Assembly: GCA_902619265.1 (NCBI GenBank) | Contig: CACNDL010000001.1 | Coordinates: 62,001-126,000, forward strand | Direction: 5' to 3' | Source: an uncultured SAR86 cluster bacterium | GTDB taxonomy: Bacteria; Pseudomonadota; Gammaproteobacteria; Magnimaribacterales; TMED112 | Length of the DNA: 64,000 nucleotides | Shown here: piece after piece, positions 1 to 11,184 of the stretch | Layout of the letters: each line of letters starts with the position of its first letter | Numbering within the stretch: position 1 is the first letter of the stretch | Position numbers and translations under genes: made by a program | Notes under the pieces: model-generated | Seen by the model: only the letters and a program-made list of their open reading frames with translations | What the model was told of the DNA's origin: nothing | Database searches by the model: none

Positions 1-468
1 CAGATTTATAGGACAAATGAGAGTTTTTTCTTATTAGATAATAATGGTCCAGATCCCTTTGAAAAAGAGGCTAATGCAGATTATCTTTTTAATAAGATAA
101 AAAAATCAACGGCTTCAATAAAATCTATCCTCCTTAATCATAAAGTTATTTCTGGAATTGGAAATATATATGCTTCTGAAATACTTTTTGCTACTAACAT
201 CTCTCCAACCAGATTAGGCAAAGATGTTAGCTATGATGAATGCAAGAAAATTTTACAAGAAAGTAAAAAAATTCTTTCAAAGGCAATAAAAGCCGGTGGA
301 ACCACTCTAAATGATTACTTTAATGCTGAATCAAAGCCAGGTTACTTTAAAATTCAACTAAAAGTTTATGGAAGAGATGGGCAGAAGTGCTCAAAATGTG
401 AATCAAACATTTTAAAAATTACTCAAAGTAATAGAAGCACTTATTTTTGCAAAGAAAGCCAAAACTAG
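1..468 (+). CDS. mutM: Formamidopyrimidine-DNA glycosylase, C-terminal part (5' end outside window)
   Basis: This is the C-terminal half of the Fpg/MutM base excision repair glycosylase, which removes oxidised purines such as 8-oxoguanine. Frame 1 is open from base 1 to TAG at 466-468, about 155 residues. Visible family signatures are GPDPF, the helix-two-turn-helix segment VISGIGNIYASE, the AGGTTL loop and PGYF, followed by the C-terminal zinc finger region. The finger reads C-S-K-C ... F-C-K-E-S-Q, so the fourth ligand, normally Cys, is Ser. The N-terminal Pro/Glu catalytic residues lie outside the window. Its stop overlaps that of the convergent coaD by two bases. mutM next to coaD is a common gammaproteobacterial arrangement. 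Confidence 0.93.
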   Translation, partial: QIYRTNESFFLLDNNGPDPFEKEANADYLFNKIKKSTASIKSILLNHKVISGIGNIYASEILFATNISPTRLGKDVSYDECKKILQESKKILSKAIKAGGTTLNDYFNAESKPGYFKIQLKVYGRDGQKCSKCESNILKITQSNRSTYFCKESQN

Positions 469-947
469 TTTTTAAATTTTTTTAAAAGTGCAGCTTTGAT
501 GTCAGCATGCACAAATTTTGAGATATCACCACCATAACTTGCTAATTCTTTTACCATACTTGAAGAAATAAAGGTTAGTTTTTCATCTGGTGTGAAGAAT
601 ACACTTTCTATTTCAGGGTTTTGTGATCTGTTAATGCTCGCTATTTGAAACTCATACTCAAAATCTGATACCGCTCTTAGCCCCCTGATTATACCTTGAG
701 CACTTAATTCTGACGCTAAATCAACTGTAAGTTTTGATTCAAGGCCCATACAACTAATATTTTCATGATCCTTAAACAGGTCATTTATCATTCGAACTCT
801 ATCTTCTAAAGAAAATAAATAATTTTTTGCTGAGTTTTTCACTACGGCAATTATGACCTTATCAAAGATTTTTAAAGATCTTGAAAGAATATCATTATGT
901 CCGTTAGTAAATGGATCAAATGAGCCTGGATAGATTCCTAATTTCAC
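465..947 (-). CDS. coaD: Phosphopantetheine adenylyltransferase
   Basis: CoaD transfers AMP from ATP to 4'-phosphopantetheine, giving dephospho-CoA in the fourth step of coenzyme A synthesis. The 160 aa product has normal length and opens with the nucleotidyltransferase signature YPGSFDPFTNGH, including the TxGH nucleotide-binding motif. RGLRAVSDFEYE and ISSSMVKELA are also characteristic. The start is GTG (CAC on the plus strand at 945-947). No strong ribosome binding site is visible before it. It converges with mutM and is divergent from katG. Confidence 0.96.
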   Translation of the reverse strand: MKLGIYPGSFDPFTNGHNDILSRSLKIFDKVIIAVVKNSAKNYLFSLEDRVRMINDLFKDHENISCMGLESKLTVDLASELSAQGIIRGLRAVSDFEYEFQIASINRSQNPEIESVFFTPDEKLTFISSSMVKELASYGGDISKFVHADIKAALLKKFKN

Positions 948-1025
948 ATATTAAAGTTACACAATTTAAACTGCGATGAAAACTTTATTTTTGCAACAAT
1001 TATGTGAAAAATCATTTACATATTA

Positions 1026-1053
1026 TTGAAAATTAGCTGATCGTATCTAAAAT
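1026..1053 (+). promoter_or_regulatory. Putative katG sigma70 promoter
   Basis: TTGAAA (1026-1031) and TAAAAT (1048-1053) are separated by 16 bases. This predicts a transcript starting near 1060 with a leader of about 25 nt that includes the purine-rich AAGGAAAGG ribosome binding site just before the katG ATG. I see no clear OxyR or Fur site nearby. Assigned by eye only. Confidence 0.45.
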
Positions 1054-1072
1054 TAAAGTTAGAACAAATTAA

Positions 1073-3205
<2,133 letters not shown>

Positions 3206-3224
3206 ATCCAATTTAAAACTAGTA

Positions 3225-3254
3225 TTGACAAGTATGTTAGATTAAAAACTAACA
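3225..3254 (+). promoter_or_regulatory. Inverted repeat and -35-like box upstream of CobW-family gene
   Basis: A perfect 6-bp inverted repeat TGTTAG-N8-CTAACA lies at 3235-3254, immediately after a consensus TTGACA at 3225-3230 and 15 bp before the GTG start of the GTPase gene. Its position over the expected -10/spacer region suits a repressor operator. TGTTA...TAACA half-sites recall Zur boxes, but the spacing is longer than the usual gammaproteobacterial Zur site, so the regulator is not assigned. Confidence 0.4.
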
Positions 3255-3268
3255 AATAGAGTTGCAAG

Positions 3269-4483
3269 GTGAAAAATAATTTAGCAGAAAGACTTCCTGT
3301 AACCGTACTTTCCGGTTTCTTAGGTGCAGGAAAAACCACAGTACTTAGTCATGTCTTAAACAATCGGCAAAATAAAAAAGTCGCTGTAATAGTCAATGAT
3401 ATGAGTGAAATAAATATTGATGCTGCTTTAGTAAAAAATGAAATTTCTTTAAATCACAGCGAAGAAAAATTAGTTGAGATGAGTAATGGCTGTATTTGTT
3501 GCACACTTCGTGAAGATTTGTTGTTGGAAGTTAATAAATTAGCTAAAGACAGTAAATTTGATTATTTAGTAATAGAGTCGACCGGAATTTCAGAGCCTTT
3601 ACCTGTTGCAGAAACTTTTACTTTTGCGGATGAAAAAGGAGTTTCATTATCTGACGTTGCTAAACTCGATACCATGGTCACTGTTGTAGATGCTGTTAAT
3701 TTTTTAAAAGACTATGATCAAGCAAAATACCTTCAAGAAACAGGAGAAGCACTCGGTGATGACGACGAACGCAGCGTAACTGATTTACTAGTTGATCAAG
3801 TTGAATTTGCAGATGTAATTCTCATAAGTAAAACTGATATTGCGTCTAAAGAAGAAATAAAAAAAGTTACAGGAATATTAAAAAGCTTAAATACACACGC
3901 TCGTATCTTGCCCATTGCAAATGGAGCCGTAGAAGTTGATGAAATATTAGACACCAACCTATTTGATTTCAAAAGAGCACAACAAGCTCCTGGGTGGTTA
4001 AAAGAAATGAGAGGTGAACATGTTCCTGAAACTGAAGAATATGGTATAAGTAGCTTTAGCTATATAGCTAGAAGACCTTTTTATCCCGAAAAATTCTTCA
4101 ACTTTCTTCATAATACGAAAAATTATGGAAAACTTATTCGTTCAAAAGGTTATTTCTGGTTAGGTTCAAGACTTGAATTTGCTGGACAATGGAGCCAAGC
4201 TGGAGGAATTGCAAGATATGGTTTTGCTGGTAGCTTTTGGAAAGTAATACCAAAAGAAAAATGGCCAACGGATGAAGCATCAGTTTCACACATTATGTCT
4301 AAATGGGAAGAACCCTTCGGTGATATGCGACAAGAGCTGGTATTTATTGGCCAAAATCTCGATAAAAATGCCATGATTAAAGCATTAGATGCTTGTTTGG
4401 TAACTGAGGAAGATCTCCATAAAGGCCAAGATTTCTGGGAAAATCTAAATGATCCTTTTCCTGCTTGGGAAGAAATTCAATAA
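3269..4483 (+). CDS. CobW/COG0523-family metallochaperone GTPase
   Basis: G3E-family P-loop GTPase of the COG0523 group, whose members deliver zinc, cobalt or other metals to target proteins, often under metal limitation. The 404 aa protein has a Walker A motif [11 protein letters not shown] near residue 17, the metal-binding CICC motif (GCxCC type) near residue 75, an ESTGISEP switch and the base-recognition SKTD segment. A CobW C-terminal domain follows (about residues 250-400). Start is GTG at 3269. The ZigA/YciC-like length and the upstream inverted repeat suggest metal-responsive control, which is inference. The next feature downstream is a tRNA on the opposite strand. Confidence 0.88.
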   Translation: MKNNLAERLPVTVLSGFLGAGKTTVLSHVLNNRQNKKVAVIVNDMSEINIDAALVKNEISLNHSEEKLVEMSNGCICCTLREDLLLEVNKLAKDSKFDYLVIESTGISEPLPVAETFTFADEKGVSLSDVAKLDTMVTVVDAVNFLKDYDQAKYLQETGEALGDDDERSVTDLLVDQVEFADVILISKTDIASKEEIKKVTGILKSLNTHARILPIANGAVEVDEILDTNLFDFKRAQQAPGWLKEMRGEHVPETEEYGISSFSYIARRPFYPEKFFNFLHNTKNYGKLIRSKGYFWLGSRLEFAGQWSQAGGIARYGFAGSFWKVIPKEKWPTDEASVSHIMSKWEEPFGDMRQELVFIGQNLDKNAMIKALDACLVTEEDLHKGQDFWENLNDPFPAWEEIQ

Positions 4484-4495
4484 TTGTTATTTCAC

Positions 4496-4572
4496 TGGTG
4501 GGCCCGGGAGGACTCGAACCTCCGACCAATGGATTATGAGTCCACTGCTCTAACCAACTGAGCTACAGGCCC
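4496..4572 (-). tRNA. tRNA with CAT anticodon (Met elongator or Ile2)
   Basis: The minus strand folds as a complete 77-nt tRNA. The acceptor stem is GGGCCTG with CGGGCCC (one G-U), the D arm AGCTCAGTTGGTTAGAGC, and the anticodon stem TGGA/TCCA with loop CTCATAA (anticodon CAT). The T arm carries GGTTCGAGTCC, and CCA is encoded. It does not look like an initiator. The variable region TTGGTCG resembles Ile2 tRNAs whose CAT is modified to lysidine, but elongator Met cannot be excluded by eye. A TATAAT box on the minus strand at 4598-4603 would start transcription about 19 nt upstream. Confidence 0.95.
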
Positions 4573-4669
4573 AATGTCTTTTAACTAAAGAGGTGTAATT
4601 ATATAAGAATAAAAATTTTAAGGAATACTTCTTTATTTATATATTAAATTTTTAAGCTATCATTTTAAG

Positions 4670-5305
4670 ATGATTGATTTAAATGGTGTTGAACCATTCG
4701 CTGAAGGTGGAAATAGAAAATGTTTTATAAATCCTAATAATCCCAATCAATGCTTGAAAGTTCTTCATCCCGGATTGCTAGAAAAAATAAATAAAGATAG
4801 ACCCTGGTATAAAAAAGGGAGATCATTAGAAAGTTTTGATGACAATCTAAGAGAAAAAGAAGGTTATGAGCAAAGAGCTTTAAAATCAAAAAATCCCGAT
4901 ATTTGGAAGCATCTTGCTAAGTGGTATGGTCTTCAAGAAACAAGTTTAGGCTTAGCTTCAGTTACAGAGTTAATTCAAAATAATGGTCAAATTGCAAAAA
5001 CACTTGAAGATTACCTATTTGATAAAGGCCTAACTGAGGAAATAAGGACTGCTTTAATGGAATTTGAAAACTGGTTGAAAGAGAATTTAGTGTTAACCAA
5101 AAATTTAATACCTCATAACTTGGTCCTTAAAAATGAGGCAAACGGTGTAAGGATTAAAATAATCGATGGTTTAGGGTGTCATGCTTTTATTCCTCTACCA
5201 CAAAACACAAAATTTTTTGCCAAAATTTATGTAGAAAAAAGGATTGAATTAATGTGGAAGAGAATTAACTGGGATCTCAGCGGCAGGAAAGGTGATTGGA
5301 AATGA
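4670..5305 (+). CDS. yrbL: YrbL family protein (kinase-like fold)
   Basis: The 211 aa product matches the YrbL-PhoP_reg family. EGGNRKCFINP near the N-terminus and CLKVLHP act as the glycine-rich loop and lysine strand of a protein-kinase-like fold. IPHNLVLK and IIDGLG sit where the catalytic and metal-binding loops would be. In enterobacteria yrbL belongs to the PhoP/PmrA regulon, but its biochemical role is unknown and no PhoP box is visible here. A -10-like TATCAT (4658-4663) sits so that transcription could start on the ATG. It ends 2 bp from the convergent rpoD. Confidence 0.85.
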   Translation: MIDLNGVEPFAEGGNRKCFINPNNPNQCLKVLHPGLLEKINKDRPWYKKGRSLESFDDNLREKEGYEQRALKSKNPDIWKHLAKWYGLQETSLGLASVTELIQNNGQIAKTLEDYLFDKGLTEEIRTALMEFENWLKENLVLTKNLIPHNLVLKNEANGVRIKIIDGLGCHAFIPLPQNTKFFAKIYVEKRIELMWKRINWDLSGRKGDWK

Positions 5306-5307
5306 GA

Positions 5308-7125
5308 TTATTCGTGAAGGAAACTTTTTAAGACATCTGATCTAGTTGGGTGTCTTAATTTTCTTAATGCTTTAGCTTCTATCTGTCTGATTCTTTCTCT
5401 AGTCACATCGAATTGCTTACCAACTTCTTCTAATGTGTGGTCATTATTCATACCAATTCCAAATCTCATTCTTAGGACTTTTGCTTCTCTGGCAGTTAGG
5501 GATGCCAATATTTCATCAGTAGCATCTTTAAGACCTCTAATGGAAGCATCATCTATTGGTGAATTTATGGAAGTATCTTCGAGAAAGTCACCTAAGTTTG
5601 AATCTTCATCATCACCTATTGGGGTTTCCATAGATATTGGCTCTTTTGCTATTTTCATAACCTTTCTCATTTTATCTTCTGGAATATCAAGTCTTTTAGA
5701 CATCTCTTCAGGTGTTGGTTCTCTACCTATTTCCTGCATCATCTGTCTTGAGAGCCTGTTAAGTTTGTTAATTGTTTCAATCATATGAACTGGAATTCTT
5801 ATAGTTCTAGCTTGATCGGCTATAGATCTGGTAATTGCTTGTCTTATCCACCAAGTGGCATAAGTAGAAAACTTATAACCTCTTCTGTACTCAAACTTAT
5901 CAACAGCTTTCATTAAACCAATATTGCCTTCTTGTATTAAATCTAGAAATTGCAGACCTCTATTTGTATATTTTTTTGCAATAGATATAACAAGACGCAA
6001 ATTAGCTTCTATCATTTCTTTTTTAGCTCTAAGGAGACCTCGATAAGCTTTATTAATTCTCTTATTTAAAGAAATGATTTGTGTAACAGGCATAAGATTA
6101 TTTTCGTCAATTTTTATTAGGTCTTTTTGTATTCTTACAAAAGTAGGTTTGACTTCATCAATTTTCTTCTTTTTAAACCGTTTGTCTTTTGCTAATTTTG
6201 TCAGAAGCCTGATGTTTATTAAGTTATCTTCAATTAGATCTCTTGCTTCTTTGTTTGGGACGCCAATTTCTTTGACTAATAACCTTTTGAGCTCTTTTTC
6301 GAAACCGCCTACTAGATGTTTTTTCTCTGCTGGGATTTGTACCAGAGTATCGAAAACTTTTGAATTAAATTTTATTACTTGGAATTCTGTTTTTAGTTTA
6401 TCTAATGCTTTTTGACCTTTTTCATCAAGTTTTTCATTACTTAGAGACTTAAGGTATTTATTATATTCTCTTTTAATTACCTTAATTTTTGCTTCACACT
6501 CTTCAAAAGATATTACATTTGCTTCTTCTTCCTCATCATCTTCGGAATCTTCAGCAGGAACTTGCTCGGTATCTTCAAATTCTTGTTCAACTATTTCTTC
6601 TTCAGGCTCTTCTAACATGAAACCTGAAATTAAGTCCTGTGTTTTCTTTTCACCAATTTTTATTCTGTTAAAGAAATCTAAAATATATTCAATACAAAGA
6701 GGATACTCTGCGCACAACGATAAAACCTCTTTCATTGCTGCTTCAATTCTTTTTGCTATGCCTATTTCGCCTGTTTTTGTTAAAAGATCAACACTTCCCA
6801 TTTCTCTCATGTACATTCGTACTGGATCTGTTGTTCTTCCTGATTCAATCTCAGTTTGAGACAATGCTGCTACTGCATCCTCAGCTGCTAATTCATCTGT
6901 TTCTTCATCCTCACCCAACATCAACTCATCTTGGTCAGGCGTATCTTCAAATACCTTGATACCCATATCTCGAAGAACTTGAGTAATCTCTTCAAAATTG
7001 TCAGCGTCTGTTGAACCATCAGGCAAGGTATCGGTTATATCAGCATGCGTAAGATAACCTTGTTCTCTTCCCAACTGAATTAGTTGAGCAATATCATTTT
7101 TTTGCGTAACTTGTTTATCTGACAT
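5308..7125 (-). CDS. rpoD: RNA polymerase primary sigma factor RpoD (sigma70)
   Basis: Housekeeping sigma factor directing RNA polymerase to -35/-10 promoters. The 605 aa protein has region 1.1 (about 1-80), region 1.2 [11 protein letters not shown] near 101, and a non-conserved insert with a long acidic run near residues 170-200. Region 2 includes [34 protein letters not shown] and [11 protein letters not shown], followed by region 3 and region 4.2 ([30 protein letters not shown]). Intact region 2.4/4.2 motifs agree with the TATAAT-like boxes seen across the window. It lies 31 bp downstream of dnaG, the conserved macromolecular synthesis pairing, but rpsU is not upstream of dnaG. Confidence 0.97.
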   Translation of the reverse strand: MSDKQVTQKNDIAQLIQLGREQGYLTHADITDTLPDGSTDADNFEEITQVLRDMGIKVFEDTPDQDELMLGEDEETDELAAEDAVAALSQTEIESGRTTDPVRMYMREMGSVDLLTKTGEIGIAKRIEAAMKEVLSLCAEYPLCIEYILDFFNRIKIGEKKTQDLISGFMLEEPEEEIVEQEFEDTEQVPAEDSEDDEEEEANVISFEECEAKIKVIKREYNKYLKSLSNEKLDEKGQKALDKLKTEFQVIKFNSKVFDTLVQIPAEKKHLVGGFEKELKRLLVKEIGVPNKEARDLIEDNLINIRLLTKLAKDKRFKKKKIDEVKPTFVRIQKDLIKIDENNLMPVTQIISLNKRINKAYRGLLRAKKEMIEANLRLVISIAKKYTNRGLQFLDLIQEGNIGLMKAVDKFEYRRGYKFSTYATWWIRQAITRSIADQARTIRIPVHMIETINKLNRLSRQMMQEIGREPTPEEMSKRLDIPEDKMRKVMKIAKEPISMETPIGDDEDSNLGDFLEDTSINSPIDDASIRGLKDATDEILASLTAREAKVLRMRFGIGMNNDHTLEEVGKQFDVTRERIRQIEAKALRKLRHPTRSDVLKSFLHE

Positions 7126-7156
7126 GACTTCTTATATGCTTGTGATTATTGAAATT

Positions 7157-8902
7157 TCAACTATACGTGTTCAAATTTTGAATAAGCTCCTCTTCCTGAA
7201 TTGAGTTATTATCTCTCAAATTTAGAAGTTTTTGCAGATTTTCTTTTCTTTCTTGTGACAATTCTTTCTTATTGGCAAGAATAATTAAATATTCTGCAAA
7301 TAATTCATCAAATTCTAACCTTATTGCATCTGATGCTCTTATAAATTCACTTATTACTTCGTCTTGACTTAAATTTAGGTCAATCATCATTGCTTTAGCA
7401 AAAAGTGGAGATTCCTTTCTGGTAGAATTTTCTGTTTTTATTTGATTAATAACTTCTTGAAAGCTGGTTATTTCATCTCTTTTCGTGGTTTCAATAAATT
7501 TAAAAAATTCTTGTGAAAGATCATTTATTGAATTTTTATGATTCTCTAGCAAGAAAATTAGAAGTAAAAATTCATTTTCAAAGGCTGCTTTTTTTGATTT
7601 TAAAGCTTTTTTTACATAAGTTTTCTTTTCGGGCCTATCTTCTTTCATAAGAATTTCTTTATTAATATTAAGTTCAGACGAAAACTTGGTCATAAGCGTT
7701 TCCTTCAACATTTCTGATGTTACTAGTGGGAGTAATTTTTTAAACTCAAAAATAATCTGTCTTATATCTTCAGGTGAATCTAATTTCTTGCCTCTTTTTA
7801 AGTATTGAAAGGCAAAACTTTCAAGAACCATTGCTCTATCTAACTTTTTATAAAATTCTTGCTCTCCCTTCTCTTTTACAAATGAGTCTGGATCATAACC
7901 TTCAGGTAAAAATAAAAATCTTACTGTTTTATCGTCAATTACATTTTTTAGAGAAATCTGAAATGCCCGCCACGCAGCTTTTAGTCCAGCTTCATCTGAA
8001 TCAAAGCAAAAAGTAATTTTTCTGCGCAATTTAAACATTGAACTCATATGATTTTGTGAGAATGCAGTTCCCAATGATGCAACTGCGTTATTAATACCAT
8101 ATTCACTCAACATAACTACATCCATATAGCCTTCTGTAACAATAAAATCATCTGTTTTATGATCTTTCTTAGCATTATTGAAACCATAAAGCTCTCTGGT
8201 TTTATTAAAAAATTTACTATCCTTAGAATTTAAATATTTTGGCAACGAATCATCAGTAACTCTCCCACCAAAACCTATAGTTTTTCCAGAAGAATTAAAT
8301 ATTGGAAAGGTCACTCTATTTCTTAAAAAAGGGTAAAACCCCTTATCATTTTTAAGAAAATTTCCACTCTCTAAAATTTCTTTTTCAGAGAATTTGCTTT
8401 GTAAAATTTTTAAAAGCTCGTTTTGATTAAAATCAGCAAAACCAATTTTGAAATTTTTTGCTGTTTGACCACTGATACCTCTTTCTTTTAAGTATTCAAC
8501 AATAGATTTATTTTTTTGGTCTTTCAGTGCTTCAAAGTAGTAATTAGCAACAAATTCGTTTATTTCATGGATCTTAGAAAAATCATTATTACCAAACGTA
8601 TTTTCTCTAGGTACAGTTACATTATTTAATTCAGCAAGCTTTTCAACAGCTTCAACAAAGCTTAAACCTTCATGATCTTTTATGAATGTAAGAACGTTTC
8701 CACCAGCACCACATCCAAAACAATGGAATATTGCTTTCTGAGGGCTTACTACAAAAGAAGGTGTTTTTTCTTCATGAAAGGGACAACAGCAAGTATAGTT
8801 GTTTCCCTTTTTTGAAAGTGAAACATAATGATTTATAACCGAAACAATATCGGAATCTTCAACAAGTCTATCTATAAAATCTTTCGGAATTGATTTAGCC
8901 AT
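7157..8902 (-). CDS. dnaG: DNA primase DnaG
   Basis: Synthesises RNA primers at the replication fork. The 581 aa protein has the N-terminal zinc-binding domain (CCPFHEEKTPSF ... FHCFGCGAGG). The TOPRIM-type RNA polymerase domain has FGGRVTDDSLPKYLNS, IVTEGYMDV (catalytic Glu) and FDSDEAG (acidic metal ligands). A C-terminal helicase-interaction region of normal size follows. It overlaps ruvX upstream by 8 bp and precedes rpoD, so ruvX-dnaG-rpoD is probably one transcript. Confidence 0.97.
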   Translation of the reverse strand: MAKSIPKDFIDRLVEDSDIVSVINHYVSLSKKGNNYTCCCPFHEEKTPSFVVSPQKAIFHCFGCGAGGNVLTFIKDHEGLSFVEAVEKLAELNNVTVPRENTFGNNDFSKIHEINEFVANYYFEALKDQKNKSIVEYLKERGISGQTAKNFKIGFADFNQNELLKILQSKFSEKEILESGNFLKNDKGFYPFLRNRVTFPIFNSSGKTIGFGGRVTDDSLPKYLNSKDSKFFNKTRELYGFNNAKKDHKTDDFIVTEGYMDVVMLSEYGINNAVASLGTAFSQNHMSSMFKLRRKITFCFDSDEAGLKAAWRAFQISLKNVIDDKTVRFLFLPEGYDPDSFVKEKGEQEFYKKLDRAMVLESFAFQYLKRGKKLDSPEDIRQIIFEFKKLLPLVTSEMLKETLMTKFSSELNINKEILMKEDRPEKKTYVKKALKSKKAAFENEFLLLIFLLENHKNSINDLSQEFFKFIETTKRDEITSFQEVINQIKTENSTRKESPLFAKAMMIDLNLSQDEVISEFIRASDAIRLEFDELFAEYLIILANKKELSQERKENLQKLLNLRDNNSIQEEELIQNLNTYS

Positions 8903-9281
8903 CTATATCATTAAACCAGTCTTGAAAAATTAATTCAGCTGAATATGAATCTTTCATATGGTTTTTTTTGCATTTATCTAACCCTTGGGTTGTAAAGTCT
9001 TCATTTACCTCTATCACTTTTATTTTATGCTCATTGATAATGTAGGCTTTAGCTTCATTTAATCCGTCATTAAAATCTGAGGACATTTTAGGCGGAATGC
9101 CGATTAAAACTATATTAGGTCTCCACTCTTTTAAAAGGTTATCTAGCTCAGTATAAAAAGAATCATTATTTTCGATGACTGGCAGAGGTTTAGTTTGCCC
9201 TGTGTAAGTTTCAGCAATACAAATTCCAATATTTTTTGTTCCGTAGTCAAGACTTAATACAACTTTGGCTTCTTTGCTCAA
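8895..9281 (-). CDS. ruvX: RuvX/YqgF family Holliday-junction-resolvase-like nuclease
   Basis: Member of the RNase H-fold YqgF family, an essential protein in E. coli implicated in 16S rRNA 5' end processing. The 128 aa length is typical. LSLDYGTKNIGICIAE is the first strand with the conserved Asp-Tyr-Gly, and NIVLIGIPP is the usual VGLP-type motif. The expected C-terminal Asp may be the D in LIFQDWFND. It sits 5 bp after gshB and overlaps dnaG; gshB-yqgF linkage is common in gammaproteobacteria. Confidence 0.9.
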   Translation of the reverse strand: MSKEAKVVLSLDYGTKNIGICIAETYTGQTKPLPVIENNDSFYTELDNLLKEWRPNIVLIGIPPKMSSDFNDGLNEAKAYIINEHKIKVIEVNEDFTTQGLDKCKKNHMKDSYSAELIFQDWFNDIDG

Positions 9282-9286
9282 TATCT

Positions 9287-10222
9287 CTACCTATCTTTGT
9301 TCAAAGTATCCCAAAAAATCTTAGCAGGATCTAAATCTGAGTTTTTATGTATTTCTTGTAAACATGTAGGTGAAGTAATATTTATCTCGGATAGCCACCC
9401 TCCAAGCAAATCAACACCAGCAAAGAAAATCCTATTTTCTTTAAGATAAGGGATTATGTTTTCTGCTACTTTTTCATCATGTTCAGTGACAGTTTCAATT
9501 TTTGAAACTGCACCAACGGCTAAGTTCCCTCGAAAATCTTTATCGGATGGAACACGAACAACTTTTTTGTTCAATAATTCATAATCTATAAAAATAAGTC
9601 TGTGGTCTCCAAATTTTGCTTCTTCGATAAATTCTTGAATGATGAAATGTTTTTTTCCTTTTTGGCTTACAGTTTCCCATATTACACTTAGATTTTTGTC
9701 GCCCTTTTCAATTATAAAAATTGATTTTCCACCCATTCCATCTAAAGGCTTAATAACAATTTTTTCTATGTTTGAATTTTCAAACACTCTTTCTATTTCC
9801 TCTAATGAATTTGTTACAACTGTAAATGGAATGATTTCAGGGAAATTTAAGATCATTAATTTCTCGTTATTTTCTCTCAATGCCTTGGCAGGATTAATAC
9901 AATCAACACCTGAAATTTCCAGCATTTGTGTTAAGTAGAGATACTCTTTATTGAAAGGTGGATTCAGTCTGTTAATAACAAAATCAAATTCCTTTACTTC
10001 AATTGATTCAGAACCATCAATAACAAAATTTAGTTCGCTAGGATTCGGAAAATTTATTTTTTTACAGTTTGCATATAGTAATGTGGCTTTATGTGTAACA
10101 TCTTTAGAATCAAAAGCAAATACATCATCACCTCTTGCATGTGCTTCTTTCATAAGATAAACAGAAGTATCTTTCTCAAGGTTCATTGAGTTTAGGTCAT
10201 TAATAATAAATCCTATTTTCAT
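9287..10222 (-). CDS. gshB: Glutathione synthetase
   Basis: ATP-grasp ligase that joins glycine to gamma-glutamylcysteine, the second step of glutathione synthesis. The 311 aa length is normal. Diagnostic segments are DFVINRLNPPFNKEYLY, VIKPLDGMGGKSIFII (ATP-grasp loop), GDHRLIFID, VPSDKDFRGNLAVGA and the metal-binding region near INITSPTCLQEI. The first-step enzyme gshA lies at 54383 in this window, and a glutathione peroxidase at 26980. The gene is 2 bp from rsmE and 5 bp from ruvX in a leftward operon. Confidence 0.96.
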   Translation of the reverse strand: MKIGFIINDLNSMNLEKDTSVYLMKEAHARGDDVFAFDSKDVTHKATLLYANCKKINFPNPSELNFVIDGSESIEVKEFDFVINRLNPPFNKEYLYLTQMLEISGVDCINPAKALRENNEKLMILNFPEIIPFTVVTNSLEEIERVFENSNIEKIVIKPLDGMGGKSIFIIEKGDKNLSVIWETVSQKGKKHFIIQEFIEEAKFGDHRLIFIDYELLNKKVVRVPSDKDFRGNLAVGAVSKIETVTEHDEKVAENIIPYLKENRIFFAGVDLLGGWLSEINITSPTCLQEIHKNSDLDPAKIFWDTLNKDR

Positions 10223-10224
10223 AT

Positions 10225-10908
10225 TTAAATATTTAATCTTGAAAGAGCTACTAAGGGTGCTGTTTCAGCTCTAAGTATATTTTCACCTAAATTGAGTGAA
10301 CTTGCTCTATTTTTACTAATAATTTTAATTTCCGTATCATCAAATCCATACTCTCCACCTGAAACTAAAAGATCACAAGGTTCTTTTTTATTCAAAAGGG
10401 TTTCTGAGAACTGATCCAGAACAATAATTTTTTCAAACTTGTTAAAATTGAAATCAGCAATTGAACTGACAATACTTAAATTTGGTAAGTAAAAATTCTC
10501 AGACTGAAGAAAGGCTGATTTTATAATGTCTTCATATCTGTCCGTCCTTTTCTTTTCCTTCTCATAATTAAATGAATGTTTAGATTTTTCTGCGATGTAA
10601 AGACAAATATTCTTCACACCAATCTCAACTGATTTTTGGAGCAAAAACTCTAATTGATTTTTTTTTAACAATGGAACTAGCAAAGTTATTTGAAAATTTC
10701 TCTTTCTGGTCTCTAAGTCAATTATTTTTAAGCTAGCATTTCCATCATATATACAAATGCATCTATTGCCCTCTCCATCTTGAACATAAACATTCTCATC
10801 TTTTTTAAGTTTAAGTACTTTTTTTAAATAATGTATTTGACTATTGTCTAAAAAATGATCAGTATTTTTATCTAGTTTTTTTTTAACAAAAATTGAAGCT
10901 GTTCTCAT
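10225..10908 (-). CDS. rsmE: 16S rRNA m3U1498 methyltransferase RsmE
   Basis: SPOUT-class methyltransferase that methylates U1498 in 16S rRNA. The 227 aa protein has an N-terminal PUA-like RNA-binding region (residues 1-65) and a C-terminal trefoil-knot SAM domain. The knot motifs are LVSGGEYGFDDTEI and LNLGENILRAETAPLVAL, the latter being the family signature LG.rILR.ETA. It is the first gene of the leftward rsmE-gshB-ruvX-dnaG-rpoD run. Only 24 bp separate it from the divergent fis, and a minus-strand TATAAT (10919-10924) predicts a leader of about 4 nt. Confidence 0.93.
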   Translation of the reverse strand: MRTASIFVKKKLDKNTDHFLDNSQIHYLKKVLKLKKDENVYVQDGEGNRCICIYDGNASLKIIDLETRKRNFQITLLVPLLKKNQLEFLLQKSVEIGVKNICLYIAEKSKHSFNYEKEKKRTDRYEDIIKSAFLQSENFYLPNLSIVSSIADFNFNKFEKIIVLDQFSETLLNKKEPCDLLVSGGEYGFDDTEIKIISKNRASSLNLGENILRAETAPLVALSRLNI

Positions 10909-10932
10909 AAGAAAAGCAATTATATCATTTAG

Positions 10933-11184
10933 ATGTCGACCAAGTTTAATACAAATAAGAGAAGCCTAAGAGGCGAAGTGAAAAGAGCTATAAAACGCTA
11001 TTATCGAAACTTAGATGGTGAAAGCCCAATAGAACTTTATAACTTAACTATCAGTCAAATTGAACCTCCTTTGCTTGAGGTTGTTCTCAAGAAATGTAAA
11101 GGAAACCAATCACAAGCAAGTAAAATTCTTGGCCTTAATAGGGGAACTTTGAGAAAAAAAATGGCGAAGTATGGGCTTTTGTAA
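10933..11184 (+). CDS. fis: DNA-binding protein Fis
   Basis: Nucleoid-associated protein that bends DNA and stimulates stable RNA promoters and site-specific inversion. The 83 aa ORF ends in the Fis helix-turn-helix, QSQASKILGLNRGTLRKKMAKYGLL, nearly identical to the family. The preceding part (LYNLTISQIEPPLLEVVLKKC) forms the dimerisation helix. It is somewhat shorter at the N-terminus than the 98 aa E. coli protein. fis directly upstream of purH, here with the purH ATG inside TAATG, is conserved in many gammaproteobacteria. A -10-like TATATC at 10921-10926 would start the mRNA at the ATG. Confidence 0.93.
   Translation: MSTKFNTNKRSLRGEVKRAIKRYYRNLDGESPIELYNLTISQIEPPLLEVVLKKCKGNQSQASKILGLNRGTLRKKMAKYGLL

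Noticed and set aside
4496-4572. tRNA gene considered as an integration site
   Set aside because: No direct repeat of its 3' end, integrase or foreign-looking segment was seen on either side.
5435-6959. Several plus-strand ORFs within rpoD
   Set aside because: Antisense shadows; sequence composition follows the RpoD codons and no start signals are present.
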